Positions 1-7,029 of a stretch of 12,961 nucleotides of DNA are shown here, piece by piece (within the stretch, counting starts at the first letter, position 1; the number at the start of each line of letters is the position of its first letter). Source of the stretch: UBA6776 sp964636785 (GTDB lineage Bacteria; Bdellovibrionota; Bdellovibrionia; Bdellovibrionales; UBA1609); NCBI GenBank assembly GCA_964636785.1, contig CAZWVK010000071.1, positions 1 through 12,961 of the forward strand. Reading direction: 5' to 3'. Under the pieces are notes generated by a model. It was given only the letters and a program-made list of their open reading frames with translations. It was not told the origin of the DNA and made no database searches. A program made the translations under genes and the position numbers.

Positions 1-1
1 G

Positions 2-46
2 TCTAATCGCATCAAAAAAGAGATTTTTGTGCCTACTTTGGCATGA
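2..46 (+). CDS. Possible C-terminal end of a gene entering from the left
   Basis: Fourteen sense codons followed by TGA at 44-46 (peptide SNRIKKEIFVPTLA) are open from the window edge. The peptide has an ordinary protein-like composition. A hairpin flanked by A and T runs begins about 9 bases after the stop, which is where a terminator would sit. The stretch is too short to identify. Another plus frame is open from base 3 to about 180 but has no matching context and an odd, cysteine-rich composition. This call rests on the stop-plus-hairpin arrangement alone and could be wrong. Confidence 0.3.
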   Translation, partial: SNRIKKEIFVPTLA

Positions 47-54
47 TGTGACGG

Positions 55-89
55 AAAAAGGGAACTGTTACTTAATTCAGTCTCTTTTT
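55..89. terminator. Probable bidirectional intrinsic terminator
   Basis: The left arm AAAAAGGGAACTG (55-67) pairs imperfectly with the right arm CAGTCTCTTTTT (78-89) across a 10-base loop. The outer part is an A-run facing a T-run, so both strands end the hairpin in a U-rich tract. This suits the point where a plus-strand gene ending at 46 and the minus-strand gene ending at 165 would converge. The inner stem is short and carries a bulge and a mismatch, so its strength is uncertain. Confidence 0.45.
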
Positions 90-99
90 AGTTTGGGCG

Positions 100-115
100 A
101 CTCCGGCGCCGGAGT
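100..115. repeat. Perfect 16-base GC-rich palindrome
   Basis: ACTCCGGCGCCGGAGT is a perfect inverted repeat in an otherwise A/T-rich spacer. As RNA it could fold into a 6-base-pair stem with a GCGC loop. It is followed at 116-131 by a weaker hairpin, ATGGC-TTTGGT-GCCAT. Neither has a T-run, so neither looks like an intrinsic terminator. A protein-binding site or a structured 3' end of the minus-strand transcript are both possible. Confidence 0.4.
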
Positions 116-164
116 ATGGCTTTGGTGCCATTTATGTGATTGCAACCTAATATTTATGGATTGT

Positions 165-410
165 TTAAAACTTAATTAGAAAACCAAGAATAGCGGTGGA
201 GATAGCGATCAGACTGCCAAGCTTGATGATAAGATCTGCTTTCATTTCAGCCATTTCGCTTTTGAGTTCAGCTTTGACTTCTGCAAGATCGCCCTTTGTT
301 GCCACATTTTCTTGAAAGCAATCCATAACCAATTGAACCTGAGCTTCTGCTTGCTCACGTGGAATTCCCACGCCCTCTAAGTTCTTAATATACTTTAAAG
401 CATTAAACAT
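165..410 (-). CDS. Small coiled-coil membrane protein, DUF1640/CCDC90-like
   Basis: This 81-residue protein has three parts. Residues 1-35 contain FNALKYIKNLEGVGIPREQA, the pattern typical of the DUF1640 family, followed by EAQ. A heptad-like charged segment at about 38-58 (ATKGDLAEVKAELKSEMAEM) is a likely coiled coil. A hydrophobic helix at about 60-80 should anchor it in the inner membrane at its C-terminus. Bacterial members are small and of unknown function, and the eukaryotic relatives act at the mitochondrial inner membrane. The ATG is preceded by AAGGAGG (plus 417-423) at 6 bases, so the start is secure. The gene appears monocistronic. Family membership is judged from the motif pattern alone. 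Confidence 0.75.
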   Translation of the reverse strand: MFNALKYIKNLEGVGIPREQAEAQVQLVMDCFQENVATKGDLAEVKAELKSEMAEMKADLIIKLGSLIAISTAILGFLIKF

Positions 411-474
411 ATCCAGCCTCCTTAATTTCTTATGCGAATTTCAGGGGTTAGTGCAAAGACATGTTCAACTCGAG

Positions 475-488
475 GAATGTATACATTC
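475..488. promoter_or_regulatory. Perfect 14-base palindrome, possible operator
   Basis: GAATGTATACATTC is a perfect inverted repeat lying 64 bases upstream of the ATG of the minus-strand coiled-coil gene. Its position and symmetry suit a dimeric regulator site. CTCGAG lies beside it at 470-474 and just before, giving a dense palindromic patch. No promoter hexamers can be fixed with confidence. The best minus-strand pair downstream is TTGCAC with ATAAGA at 17-base spacing. The regulator is unknown. Confidence 0.35.
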
Positions 489-602
489 ACTTATAAGCCT
501 TTTGACGTCCGTTTTTCGACTCAGTCTCGGATGTGAACCGGGATAGAACCCACTGCCACCGGCACCATTTCTGGAGCGAAAGAGGCTTGCGTCATGGCTT
601 TA

Positions 603-623
603 GGCGTGGAATCTCTCCACGCC
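603..623 (-). terminator. Strong hairpin after the exported-protein gene, no U-tract
   Basis: GGCGTGGA (603-610) and TCCACGCC (616-623) form a perfect 8-base-pair stem with a 5-base loop. It begins 17 bases past the stop of the minus-strand gene ending at 641. On that strand it is followed by TAAAGCC and not a T-run, so it is not a classic intrinsic terminator. It may protect the 3' end of the transcript or act with Rho. The rest of the 411-640 spacer shows no gene I can support. Confidence 0.35.
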
Positions 624-640
624 CTCGTCACTAAGATCTC

Positions 641-1636
641 TTACAAACGCTCTCTTAGAGCTTCAGCCATGCGTTGGCTGTAAAGAGGAAGACCCATAAG
701 GATTCCATCATCGCCATTGAGCATGCTGTTTCCGATGACGAAATCATAGGAGCCAAAACGTGCAAACTTATCCAGATCGTCTTTTTCTAAAACCACATAA
801 GTCTTAATGGAAATCAATGTGCTTCCATTTCCAAGATCATGAGCGAGAATATCATTGCTCATAGAGACAAGTGTCTTATTGGATAGGAAACCAGTGAGTG
901 ATACTCCAGCCGATGCGTTTCTCCGAGAAGCCAACTCTTTTTCATTGAGGACGCGAAGCTCACTATAAACCTCAACCGAGTCGGGGACATTGATCACCGC
1001 GCTCACACCAGACAAAAGAGTGCGATAGAACGTGGGAATTCGTGCCGTTGACTTTAGGCAGCTGGTGGCGGAATCCATGCACCACTTCACAGAAACGTTA
1101 TTTTGAAAAGTGGATTCGATGCGATTGAGAACTTGGTTTTTTTGATTCTCATCGATCTGATTTCTATTTCTTTGAGCTTCAATCACAGCCCGTGCGGAAT
1201 CACGACCCTTTTCTTGAGTTGTGACGTAGGCCTGATTCGCACTCGCCGCATCCACGGCCTCATGTGCAAAGCCTGGGTCAATTTCGCTTAAGAATTCAGC
1301 GCGACTTAATGAAGCCAAGCTATCTTGAGTGATCTTTTTATCAGTCACAAACGCCACTTCCGAGACGTAGATGACAGTGTCATTCACACCAGTTGTCGCA
1401 TTCCAACTATCAAACGATCTAAAGCCGTCAAATAACTCGGCTTCAGCCACCGTTTGTGAGTTCCAGTCCGTGTGGGGTCGCATATCGAATGAAAAAATCA
1501 AATCACTTGAACTTGCGAGTGCTGCCACTTCCTGTGGTGATGATTTTAAGAAGCCATAAGGGAGCTTCTCAGCTGCAGTTGCGATGGTGCTCCAAGACCA
1601 TGCGGCGATCATCAGGGCATAGATTGCTTTTCTCAT
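641..1636 (-). CDS. Exported protein of unknown function, coupled to the PBP gene
   Basis: The product has 331 residues. It has a Sec-type signal peptide: MRK, then a hydrophobic stretch at about 4-18, then ATA/A at 19-22. Cleavage is likely near residue 21 or 22, so the mature protein should be periplasmic. It has only two cysteines (186 and 193), which could form a local disulfide. No other membrane segment or known motif is visible. The middle (about 125-175) is rich in Ala, Gln, Asn and charged residues and looks helical. I do not recognise the family. The ATG overlaps the TAA of the upstream penicillin-binding protein gene by one base (TAATG). Its ribosome site AGGAGG (1646-1651) lies inside that gene, so translation is probably coupled. 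A role with the synthase, for example as an activator or scaffold, is inferred from position only. Confidence 0.85.
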   Translation of the reverse strand: MRKAIYALMIAAWSWSTIATAAEKLPYGFLKSSPQEVAALASSSDLIFSFDMRPHTDWNSQTVAEAELFDGFRSFDSWNATTGVNDTVIYVSEVAFVTDKKITQDSLASLSRAEFLSEIDPGFAHEAVDAASANQAYVTTQEKGRDSARAVIEAQRNRNQIDENQKNQVLNRIESTFQNNVSVKWCMDSATSCLKSTARIPTFYRTLLSGVSAVINVPDSVEVYSELRVLNEKELASRRNASAGVSLTGFLSNKTLVSMSNDILAHDLGNGSTLISIKTYVVLEKDDLDKFARFGSYDFVIGNSMLNGDDGILMGLPLYSQRMAEALRERL

Positions 1637-4581
1637 TAATATAATCCTCCTGAGCCTTCTCTAATGGCTCTGTCTGCTTCTGGGCTAATTTGTCTTCGTC
1701 TCTCTCTACTTTGTGGGTTTCTTTCGTAATTTCGAACTTCGATCTCGTCTGGGTCTTCGTAGTTGAGATCATCATCGAAATAAAATCCGCGATCATTCCA
1801 CTCGCTATCAGAGATTCGTGGCGTCTCTGGTTGGATGTCGTAGCGAACACCTGAGTAGCTATTTCCGCGGAAGGACTCAATATATCCGCCAACATCGTAC
1901 AAGCTCATGCCAGCAGGTGGATTGTCCAGAATGGAACTTGGTGGATAGTATTTAAATGCTTCTTCAAAAATTTCTTTTGCAACTGGTGCAGCTAGACCTC
2001 CACCGGTTCCGCCTTTCAATACAGCTTTCTCACCCGAGCCGTTGTCATATCCCATCCAAACACCAACGACGAGATCATTTGAAAAGCCCATGAACCAGGC
2101 GTCATTATGAGACGTTGAAGTTCCAGTCTTACCAGCTACTTTTCCGCTAAATGATTTGAGCGCTGTTCCTGTTCCGCGTGTGACGGCTCCGGAAAGAATG
2201 TTTTTAACTTGAAAGAGTGAAATCTCATCCACCGAAAAAATTCTTTTTTGCTGGGGGATGAGTTTTAAAAGTCCTGCGTTTCGTTTTTCATCCAAAAAGT
2301 GAGGCTCAACTAGAGTCCCGCCGTTTGCAATCGCTGCATAAGCCGCAGCTAATTTCAATAAATTGGTTTCATCGGAACCTAAGATGACCGGATAGCACTC
2401 TTGAGGTTTTTCATAGATTCCAAAATCCATAAAGATCTCACGGATATAATTGAGTGACATCTCAGGATCGCTTGGCCAGATTGCTTTTAAAAGATGCGCA
2501 GTCACACGGTTGCTGGAGGTTTCAAGAGCTCTTCGCATGGTCATATGACTTGGGCCTGAGTTGGAATAGTTTCTGACCGACCAGGCATTGCACTTCATAA
2601 ATCGTCGAATCTTTCTCTCACCCGGAAGATAGATAGGATCTAAGCGAATCGATGCGTTCGGAAGAACTTGATCCGGCTGAAGTCCCTGATTGAGTGCTGC
2701 AAGATAAGTGAAAGGCTTAACACTGGATCCGGGTTGTCTATAAGAATGAATGGCCCGGTTGAGTTCACTTTGATGAAACGAAAAGCCACCCGTAAGCGCA
2801 ATGACCCGTCCTGTTTTCGCTTCCATGGCAATGGCTGCGCCTTGGACCGTGGGCGGAACTCTTAAGGCATAGTTCTTTTTGTTTTCCCCAACGAAAATCA
2901 CATCGCCCATTCTAAGGGATCCAATCGCTTCTTTGCCCCAGCGAGTCTTATAATTTTGATATAGTTCGGTGGTTATGGCTTCGCCAGCTGAATTCTTTAA
3001 TCCAATAAGAATCTGATCTCTATTGATATCCAAGACAACAGCAACCGGCCAATGAACATCCTGATAAAGGGCCTTGAATCGCTCCAACCTCTCAAGCCAA
3101 AAATTTTGATCATGAAAGCTTGCGATCTCAAAGATATCCATGTCTTGCGGATCTTTCTTGATCATATTGCCAAGCGGTCCAGTCCACTTGATTTTGCCGT
3201 GCGAGAGTTCGTATTGATAAAGCTTCTCTTGAAGAGCTTTCTCCATGGCCTTTTGAATGGCGGGGATTTGAGTTGAGAATAAGAAAAGCCCACCTTGCTC
3301 AGCATCGACAGGATCCAGACGTCTCTTTATGTCTTCTTCAACAGCTCGGTGAAAGTAAGAGGATTGAAGAACCTTTCGTTCAATAAACGGAAGACTTGTT
3401 GGATCGACCTTCTGAAGATCCTCTTCTGAGACGTAGCCATTTTCCTTCATTTCGCGAAGAACAAACTGCTGACGCTCAATGATCTTTTCCATTTGGAATT
3501 CCGGTTCATAACTATTCGGACTGTGAGTGACACCAGCAAGAAAACTAGCTTCATTCAAACCCAGTTCAGAAACGGATTTAGAGTCGCCAAAATAATTCTC
3601 AGTCGCAGTTTGGATTCCCCAGGAGTTTCGACCTAAATTGATTAAATTCAAATAAATCTCTAAGATCTTTTCTTTATTCACTAGTTTTTCTAAGCGATTG
3701 GCAATAACCATCTCTTTCACTTTTCGCTCTAAGGTCACTTCATTGGAGAGGACAATGTTCTTCACCACCTGTTGAGTGAGAGTTGAGCCTCCAACGACCT
3801 CTTTATCCTTTATGTAGCGAATAAAACCTCTTAGTACGCCTCTCAGCTCGACCCCATTGTGATGGTGGAAATTCTTGTCTTCCGCAGAGATGAAAGCTTG
3901 TTTAACAACATCAGGGATACGGGTTAATGGAACCCAGCTTCGGCGCCCTTCTTTGCCAAAGACTTCACCCAAAATTTCTCGTCCATCGGCAGAGTAGATA
4001 AGTGAAGACTGAGGAAGAATCGGCTGATTGAATGCGTTCAGATCCACACTCAACGCTTCGCTCATTGTTTTATTATAGAGCTCTAAAACCTGTGGCATTG
4101 AAACTCGGGTTGGTGGCAGGTCAACCGGCTCTGGTGAGCAAAGAAAATCATAAAGCTGAACGGCGTCCTTGATGTCGAACTCAGAAAAGATTTGTAACGG
4201 CTCTGAAAGTGGACTCGCCATTTTGGGAAGGGAATCCTGAATGGCGACTAAGGCTTCAGCGCGATCACAGCTCGGCGCTATTTCGTCGGGACCATTGAGT
4301 TTTTTGAATTCAAGACTTTGCTTTTCGCAGTAGGCATCCACTTGCTTTTCAACGAGTGTCTCTTGCCTTGCGATTCCTTGCTTCACAATCGTCATTAAGG
4401 TGTCTGGTGAGAGTGCTTTGATTTCCTCTTCATCCATGATCATGCGGCAGGATTTTCTCAAAAGATCTACGGCTTCGCGCACTTCATGAGGGGCGAAGTG
4501 ACGCTTAAAATCACCATCTTTCAAAAAAATCTGACCCAAAGTCATCAAAAGGACTAAGGCGGACACTATTGAAAACGACAT
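1636..4581 (-). CDS. Class A penicillin-binding protein, PBP1A-like, with extra N-terminal module
   Basis: This bifunctional peptidoglycan synthase (981 residues) polymerises lipid II and crosslinks stem peptides outside the inner membrane. A signal anchor (about 3-20) starts almost at the N-terminus. Residues 25-190 are an unfamiliar, mostly charged region with four cysteines (45, 85, 105, 148). The GT51 glycosyltransferase follows, with catalytic E234 in EDKNF, GGSTLTQQ (264-271) and second glutamate E290 in RKVKE. A stretch at about 460-570 resembles the OB-like insert of PBP1A. The transpeptidase has S619-x-x-K622, S689-S-N691 and K818-T-G-T821. A charged, probably disordered tail follows from about 905. 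Both active sites look intact. It is longer than usual PBP1A proteins (about 800-850), mainly through the N-terminal region and tail. The GGGGA before ATG supports the start. It heads a two-gene operon with its own promoter. Confidence 0.93.
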   Translation of the reverse strand: MSFSIVSALVLLMTLGQIFLKDGDFKRHFAPHEVREAVDLLRKSCRMIMDEEEIKALSPDTLMTIVKQGIARQETLVEKQVDAYCEKQSLEFKKLNGPDEIAPSCDRAEALVAIQDSLPKMASPLSEPLQIFSEFDIKDAVQLYDFLCSPEPVDLPPTRVSMPQVLELYNKTMSEALSVDLNAFNQPILPQSSLIYSADGREILGEVFGKEGRRSWVPLTRIPDVVKQAFISAEDKNFHHHNGVELRGVLRGFIRYIKDKEVVGGSTLTQQVVKNIVLSNEVTLERKVKEMVIANRLEKLVNKEKILEIYLNLINLGRNSWGIQTATENYFGDSKSVSELGLNEASFLAGVTHSPNSYEPEFQMEKIIERQQFVLREMKENGYVSEEDLQKVDPTSLPFIERKVLQSSYFHRAVEEDIKRRLDPVDAEQGGLFLFSTQIPAIQKAMEKALQEKLYQYELSHGKIKWTGPLGNMIKKDPQDMDIFEIASFHDQNFWLERLERFKALYQDVHWPVAVVLDINRDQILIGLKNSAGEAITTELYQNYKTRWGKEAIGSLRMGDVIFVGENKKNYALRVPPTVQGAAIAMEAKTGRVIALTGGFSFHQSELNRAIHSYRQPGSSVKPFTYLAALNQGLQPDQVLPNASIRLDPIYLPGERKIRRFMKCNAWSVRNYSNSGPSHMTMRRALETSSNRVTAHLLKAIWPSDPEMSLNYIREIFMDFGIYEKPQECYPVILGSDETNLLKLAAAYAAIANGGTLVEPHFLDEKRNAGLLKLIPQQKRIFSVDEISLFQVKNILSGAVTRGTGTALKSFSGKVAGKTGTSTSHNDAWFMGFSNDLVVGVWMGYDNGSGEKAVLKGGTGGGLAAPVAKEIFEEAFKYYPPSSILDNPPAGMSLYDVGGYIESFRGNSYSGVRYDIQPETPRISDSEWNDRGFYFDDDLNYEDPDEIEVRNYERNPQSRERRRQISPEADRAIREGSGGLY
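1646..1651 (-). promoter_or_regulatory. Ribosome binding site inside the PBP gene's last codons
   Basis: The minus strand reads AGGAGG with 9 bases to the ATG at 1636. It lies within the codons for the C-terminal Gly-Gly of the penicillin-binding protein. With the TAATG stop/start overlap, it lets ribosomes finishing the first gene restart on the second. Confidence 0.7.
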
Positions 4582-4614
4582 ATTAAAATCCCCATAAAAT
4601 CAGCTGTTTGAAGC

Positions 4615-4644
4615 CTTATACGAGAAAGATAAGCATTGCGTCAA
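4615..4644 (-). promoter_or_regulatory. Sigma70-type promoter of the PBP operon
   Basis: On the minus strand TTGACG (4639-4644) is separated by 18 bases from TATAAG (4615-4620). Transcription would start near 4607-4608, giving a leader of about 26 bases before the ATG at 4581. Both hexamers match consensus at five of six positions. This is the clearest promoter in the window. Confidence 0.6.
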
Positions 4645-4670
4645 AAAATCGAAATGGTTTTGTAAATATG

Positions 4671-4708
4671 AAAAAAAGACGCCCGCCTTCTTTTTACGGA
4701 AGGCGAGC
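4671..4708 (-). terminator. Strong intrinsic terminator
   Basis: On the minus strand GCTCGCCTTC (4699-4708) pairs with GAAGGCGGGC (4681-4690). The stem is 10 base pairs with one G-U wobble, closed by the loop CGTAAAAA. It is followed by GTC and seven T (4671-4677). It would end transcripts from the minus-strand exported-protein gene at 5092-5919, or from something transcribed within 4709-5091. It lies just upstream of the PBP promoter and so insulates that operon. Confidence 0.85.
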
Positions 4709-4864
4709 GGACGGAGGGCGGAAAATCAATCCGTGATCTTCCATTGGGTTGGTTTGTTCGTCCATGGACTTCATGCCACATAGACAGTTTGAAGTAAGAG
4801 CAACCTCTAGGCCATCTTCATCCCATCTGAAAAATAGAAACGCTTTTAGGAAATAAGTTCGAAT
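4694..4864 (-). other. Possible small or decayed reading frame over the terminator
   Basis: On the minus strand a frame stays open for 56 codons after a TGA at 4865-4867 and ends in TAA at 4694-4696, inside the loop of the terminator. The translated middle, RWDEDGLEVALTSNCLCGMK, then SMDEQTNPMEDHG, looks more like protein than random translation and includes a CLCG pair. No good start exists. The first in-frame ATG (codon 31) has no ribosome site and would leave only 26 residues. It may be the tail of a decayed gene, a small protein with an unusual start, or chance. I do not recognise the product. The rest of the 4582-5091 spacer holds the promoter and terminator listed here and, at 4955-4974, overlapping palindromes (TTCCTTAAGGAA and GAAC-TTC-GTTC). 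I see no other gene there. Confidence 0.3.
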
Positions 4865-5091
4865 TCAAAAATGGAGTGGGTGTTAGTTTTGATTTGAGCG
4901 CAGAAAATAAATGTCTAAGTTTTTGTCGGTTTGAAATTTTGAAACTGAGACTTTTTCCTTAAGGAACTTCGTTCAGTCGAGGCGACATTTTTCGGTAAGA
5001 AAAAGTTTAATCATTTGTTTAAAAGTTGTGAAGGAAATTACACCTCTTTTTCGTGAAAATTCTATGCGAGTAGAAATAACAGAGGGAAATT

Positions 5092-5919
5092 TTACCGATT
5101 GGTCGGGCGCACTCTCCCTTTCTTAGAGCTGTCTTCTCCGATCGAATCTGTCTGAATGTGATGAGCGTTGTAAACTTTAAGGTTATTCATCTTTTCTCTT
5201 AAGAGTGAAGCCGTGGTGAGAAGTGTGAGCGGCTCAGTTTGGTGTTCAGCAAATTTCACCAAATTTTCAGAGACATTCTCACAAGAAGCCAGAGCGCTCC
5301 CCAATTCATTCTTTTCATCTCTGGACAATGATTTTGCGCGCACTTTCGATTCAAAATGAGAGATCTGTTGATTGAGACTTTCAGCAATCAAATCAAATTG
5401 CTCGGTCTCACTCAATGGAGTCAGTTTCTCCTCTTTTGCAAGTCTTGCTTCTTTGGGATTGAGTTTAAATTTTAAACCCGATTTTGACATATCGAACGTG
5501 AGTGGCATGTTTGCGCAGGCCGAGGTTTTTGAAGAGTCTGATCGTGAGCAGGTGGAGTGGTAGCCTTCTTCCTTAATCGAATAAGTTTGGTTTGCGGAAT
5601 CAATTCTCTTTGATAATTGATGCGCAACAATTCCTAATTGATTTCTTTTTGATTCAGAAGATGTCGCGGAACGGATCACGACCGGGTAATGGCGACCATC
5701 GATCGTTCTTCTTAAAATGATGTGCTGGAATTTTTGATTCGGAAGGTTTCCATCTGATGGTATCAATTCGGACGCAGCCCACATGACCTTGTTATCTGAG
5801 TGTCGACTTAGAAAACTTGTACAGGTCACCAGGTCTATTGAAAAGTCTTGAGCGAGAGCAAAAGATGCGGGGAGTATTGTTAAAATCAGAAAAATTAAAG
5901 GGCTCTTATTGCCTATCAT
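5092..5919 (-). CDS. Exported protein of unknown function
   Basis: This 275-residue product has a signal peptide: MIGNK, a hydrophobic core at about 8-20, and ALA at 21-23 with likely cleavage before Q24. The mature protein should be periplasmic. It has four cysteines (33, 124, 135, 213), enough for two disulfides. A region at about 155-205 is rich in Lys and Glu and looks helical. The C-terminal tail ends in a basic run (KKGRVRPTNR) and is probably disordered. No family or catalytic motif is recognised. The ATG is preceded by AGGAGG (plus 5925-5930) at 5 bases, so the start is secure. It is divergent from trpS across 113 bases, and its transcript probably ends at the terminator near 4671-4708. 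No functional link to its neighbours is evident. Confidence 0.85.
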   Translation of the reverse strand: MIGNKSPLIFLILTILPASFALAQDFSIDLVTCTSFLSRHSDNKVMWAASELIPSDGNLPNQKFQHIILRRTIDGRHYPVVIRSATSSESKRNQLGIVAHQLSKRIDSANQTYSIKEEGYHSTCSRSDSSKTSACANMPLTFDMSKSGLKFKLNPKEARLAKEEKLTPLSETEQFDLIAESLNQQISHFESKVRAKSLSRDEKNELGSALASCENVSENLVKFAEHQTEPLTLLTTASLLREKMNNLKVYNAHHIQTDSIGEDSSKKGRVRPTNR

Positions 5920-6032
5920 TTAGGCCTCCTTGGCAAGACGCTTCTTTCCATTCTCGCTTAGGAATTATTTCTTTAATAGCAATTAAGAAAACCCCTGTCC
6001 TTTGGGCTTAGATATGTTAACTTTTCTGGATC

Positions 6033-7028
6033 ATGAAGGATGTTATTTTAACAGGAGTAAAGCCCACTGGAATGCCGCATATAGGGAACTATATGGGGGC
6101 TATTAAGCCGGCCATCGACCTAGCCTCTAAAGGCGCCAAAGAGAGCTGGCTCTTTATTGCGGACTATCATTCGCTCACTTACCTTCATGATGCCCAGACT
6201 ATGACCCAAATGATTTATGAAGTCGCTGCGAGCTGGCTTGCCAGCGGACTGGATCCGGAAAAAACAGTGATCTATCGACAATCGGATATTCCTGAGCTTT
6301 TTGAGCTGAACTGGGTTTTATCCTGTGTCTGTCCAAAGGGTTTAATGAATCGCGCACACGCCTACAAAGCAAAGGTTCAAGAGAATGAGGAATTGAAGCG
6401 CGAGGATCTCGATTTTGGCGTGAATATGGGACTTTATAATTATCCGGTTCTAATGAGTGCGGACATTCTTATGTTTGATGCCACTCACGTTCCTGTTGGG
6501 GCAGACCAAGTTCAGCACATTGAGATTGCTCGGGATCTGGCTGAAAAATTCAATCGCACATTCGGCGAAATTCTAACCTTACCAAAAGCCCTTGTGAGTG
6601 AAGAGGTCAAAGCTCTTCCTGGAATCGACGGGCGCAAGATGAGTAAATCCTACGACAATCATATTCCGATGTTTGAAGACACTAAAAAAATGCGAAAACG
6701 GGTTATGAAAATCGTAACGGACTCTACTCCACCTGAAGCTCCTAAAGACCCATCCAATTCTTTATTATTTGATCTTTACAAAGTTTTTGCCTCCAACGAG
6801 CAAGTCGAAGCGATGCGGGAAAAATATCGCAGTGGAATCGGGTGGGGTTATGTGAAAGAGGATCTTTTTCAGGTTCTCGATCAGCATTTCTCTCCGATGC
6901 GAGAAAAGTATAACGATTTAATGAATGATAAATCAAAGATTGATAAAATTCTTAAACAGGGAGCTGAACGGGCGCGACCCAAAGCTTCAAGTAAACTCAA
7001 AGAAATTAGAAAGGCCATAGGGATTTAA
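6033..7028 (+). CDS. trpS: Tryptophan-tRNA ligase
   Basis: This cytoplasmic class I aminoacyl-tRNA synthetase activates tryptophan with ATP and charges tRNA-Trp. It has 331 residues, the normal bacterial length. The HIGH-type signature is P15-H-I-G18-N-Y. The KMSKS loop is K202-M-S-K-S206 within DGRKMSKSYDNHIP. SADILMFDA (142-150) and VGADQVQHIEI (155-165) are typical of the family. The ATG at 6033 begins the expected N-terminal strand (DVILTGVKPTG). Its upstream ribosome site is weak (GGA two bases before ATG), and a possible minus-10 TATGTT at 6013-6018 would give a very short leader. No T-box or other leader structure is visible in the 113-base spacer. It is followed after one base by the MOSC gene. 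Confidence 0.97.
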   Translation: MKDVILTGVKPTGMPHIGNYMGAIKPAIDLASKGAKESWLFIADYHSLTYLHDAQTMTQMIYEVAASWLASGLDPEKTVIYRQSDIPELFELNWVLSCVCPKGLMNRAHAYKAKVQENEELKREDLDFGVNMGLYNYPVLMSADILMFDATHVPVGADQVQHIEIARDLAEKFNRTFGEILTLPKALVSEEVKALPGIDGRKMSKSYDNHIPMFEDTKKMRKRVMKIVTDSTPPEAPKDPSNSLLFDLYKVFASNEQVEAMREKYRSGIGWGYVKEDLFQVLDQHFSPMREKYNDLMNDKSKIDKILKQGAERARPKASSKLKEIRKAIGI

Positions 7029-7029
7029 T

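Noticed and set aside
3..180. Plus-strand open frame at the left edge, rich in Cys, Leu and Trp
   Set aside because: Its composition is unlike a normal protein, it crosses the terminator-like hairpin, and it overlaps the end of the well-supported minus-strand gene.
511..600. tRNA-like or riboswitch-like sequence (minus-strand GGTTCACATCC and GGGTTCTATCCC patches)
   Set aside because: The T-loop consensus is broken in both patches, and no acceptor, D or anticodon arms can be folded around them. No riboswitch core motif is present.
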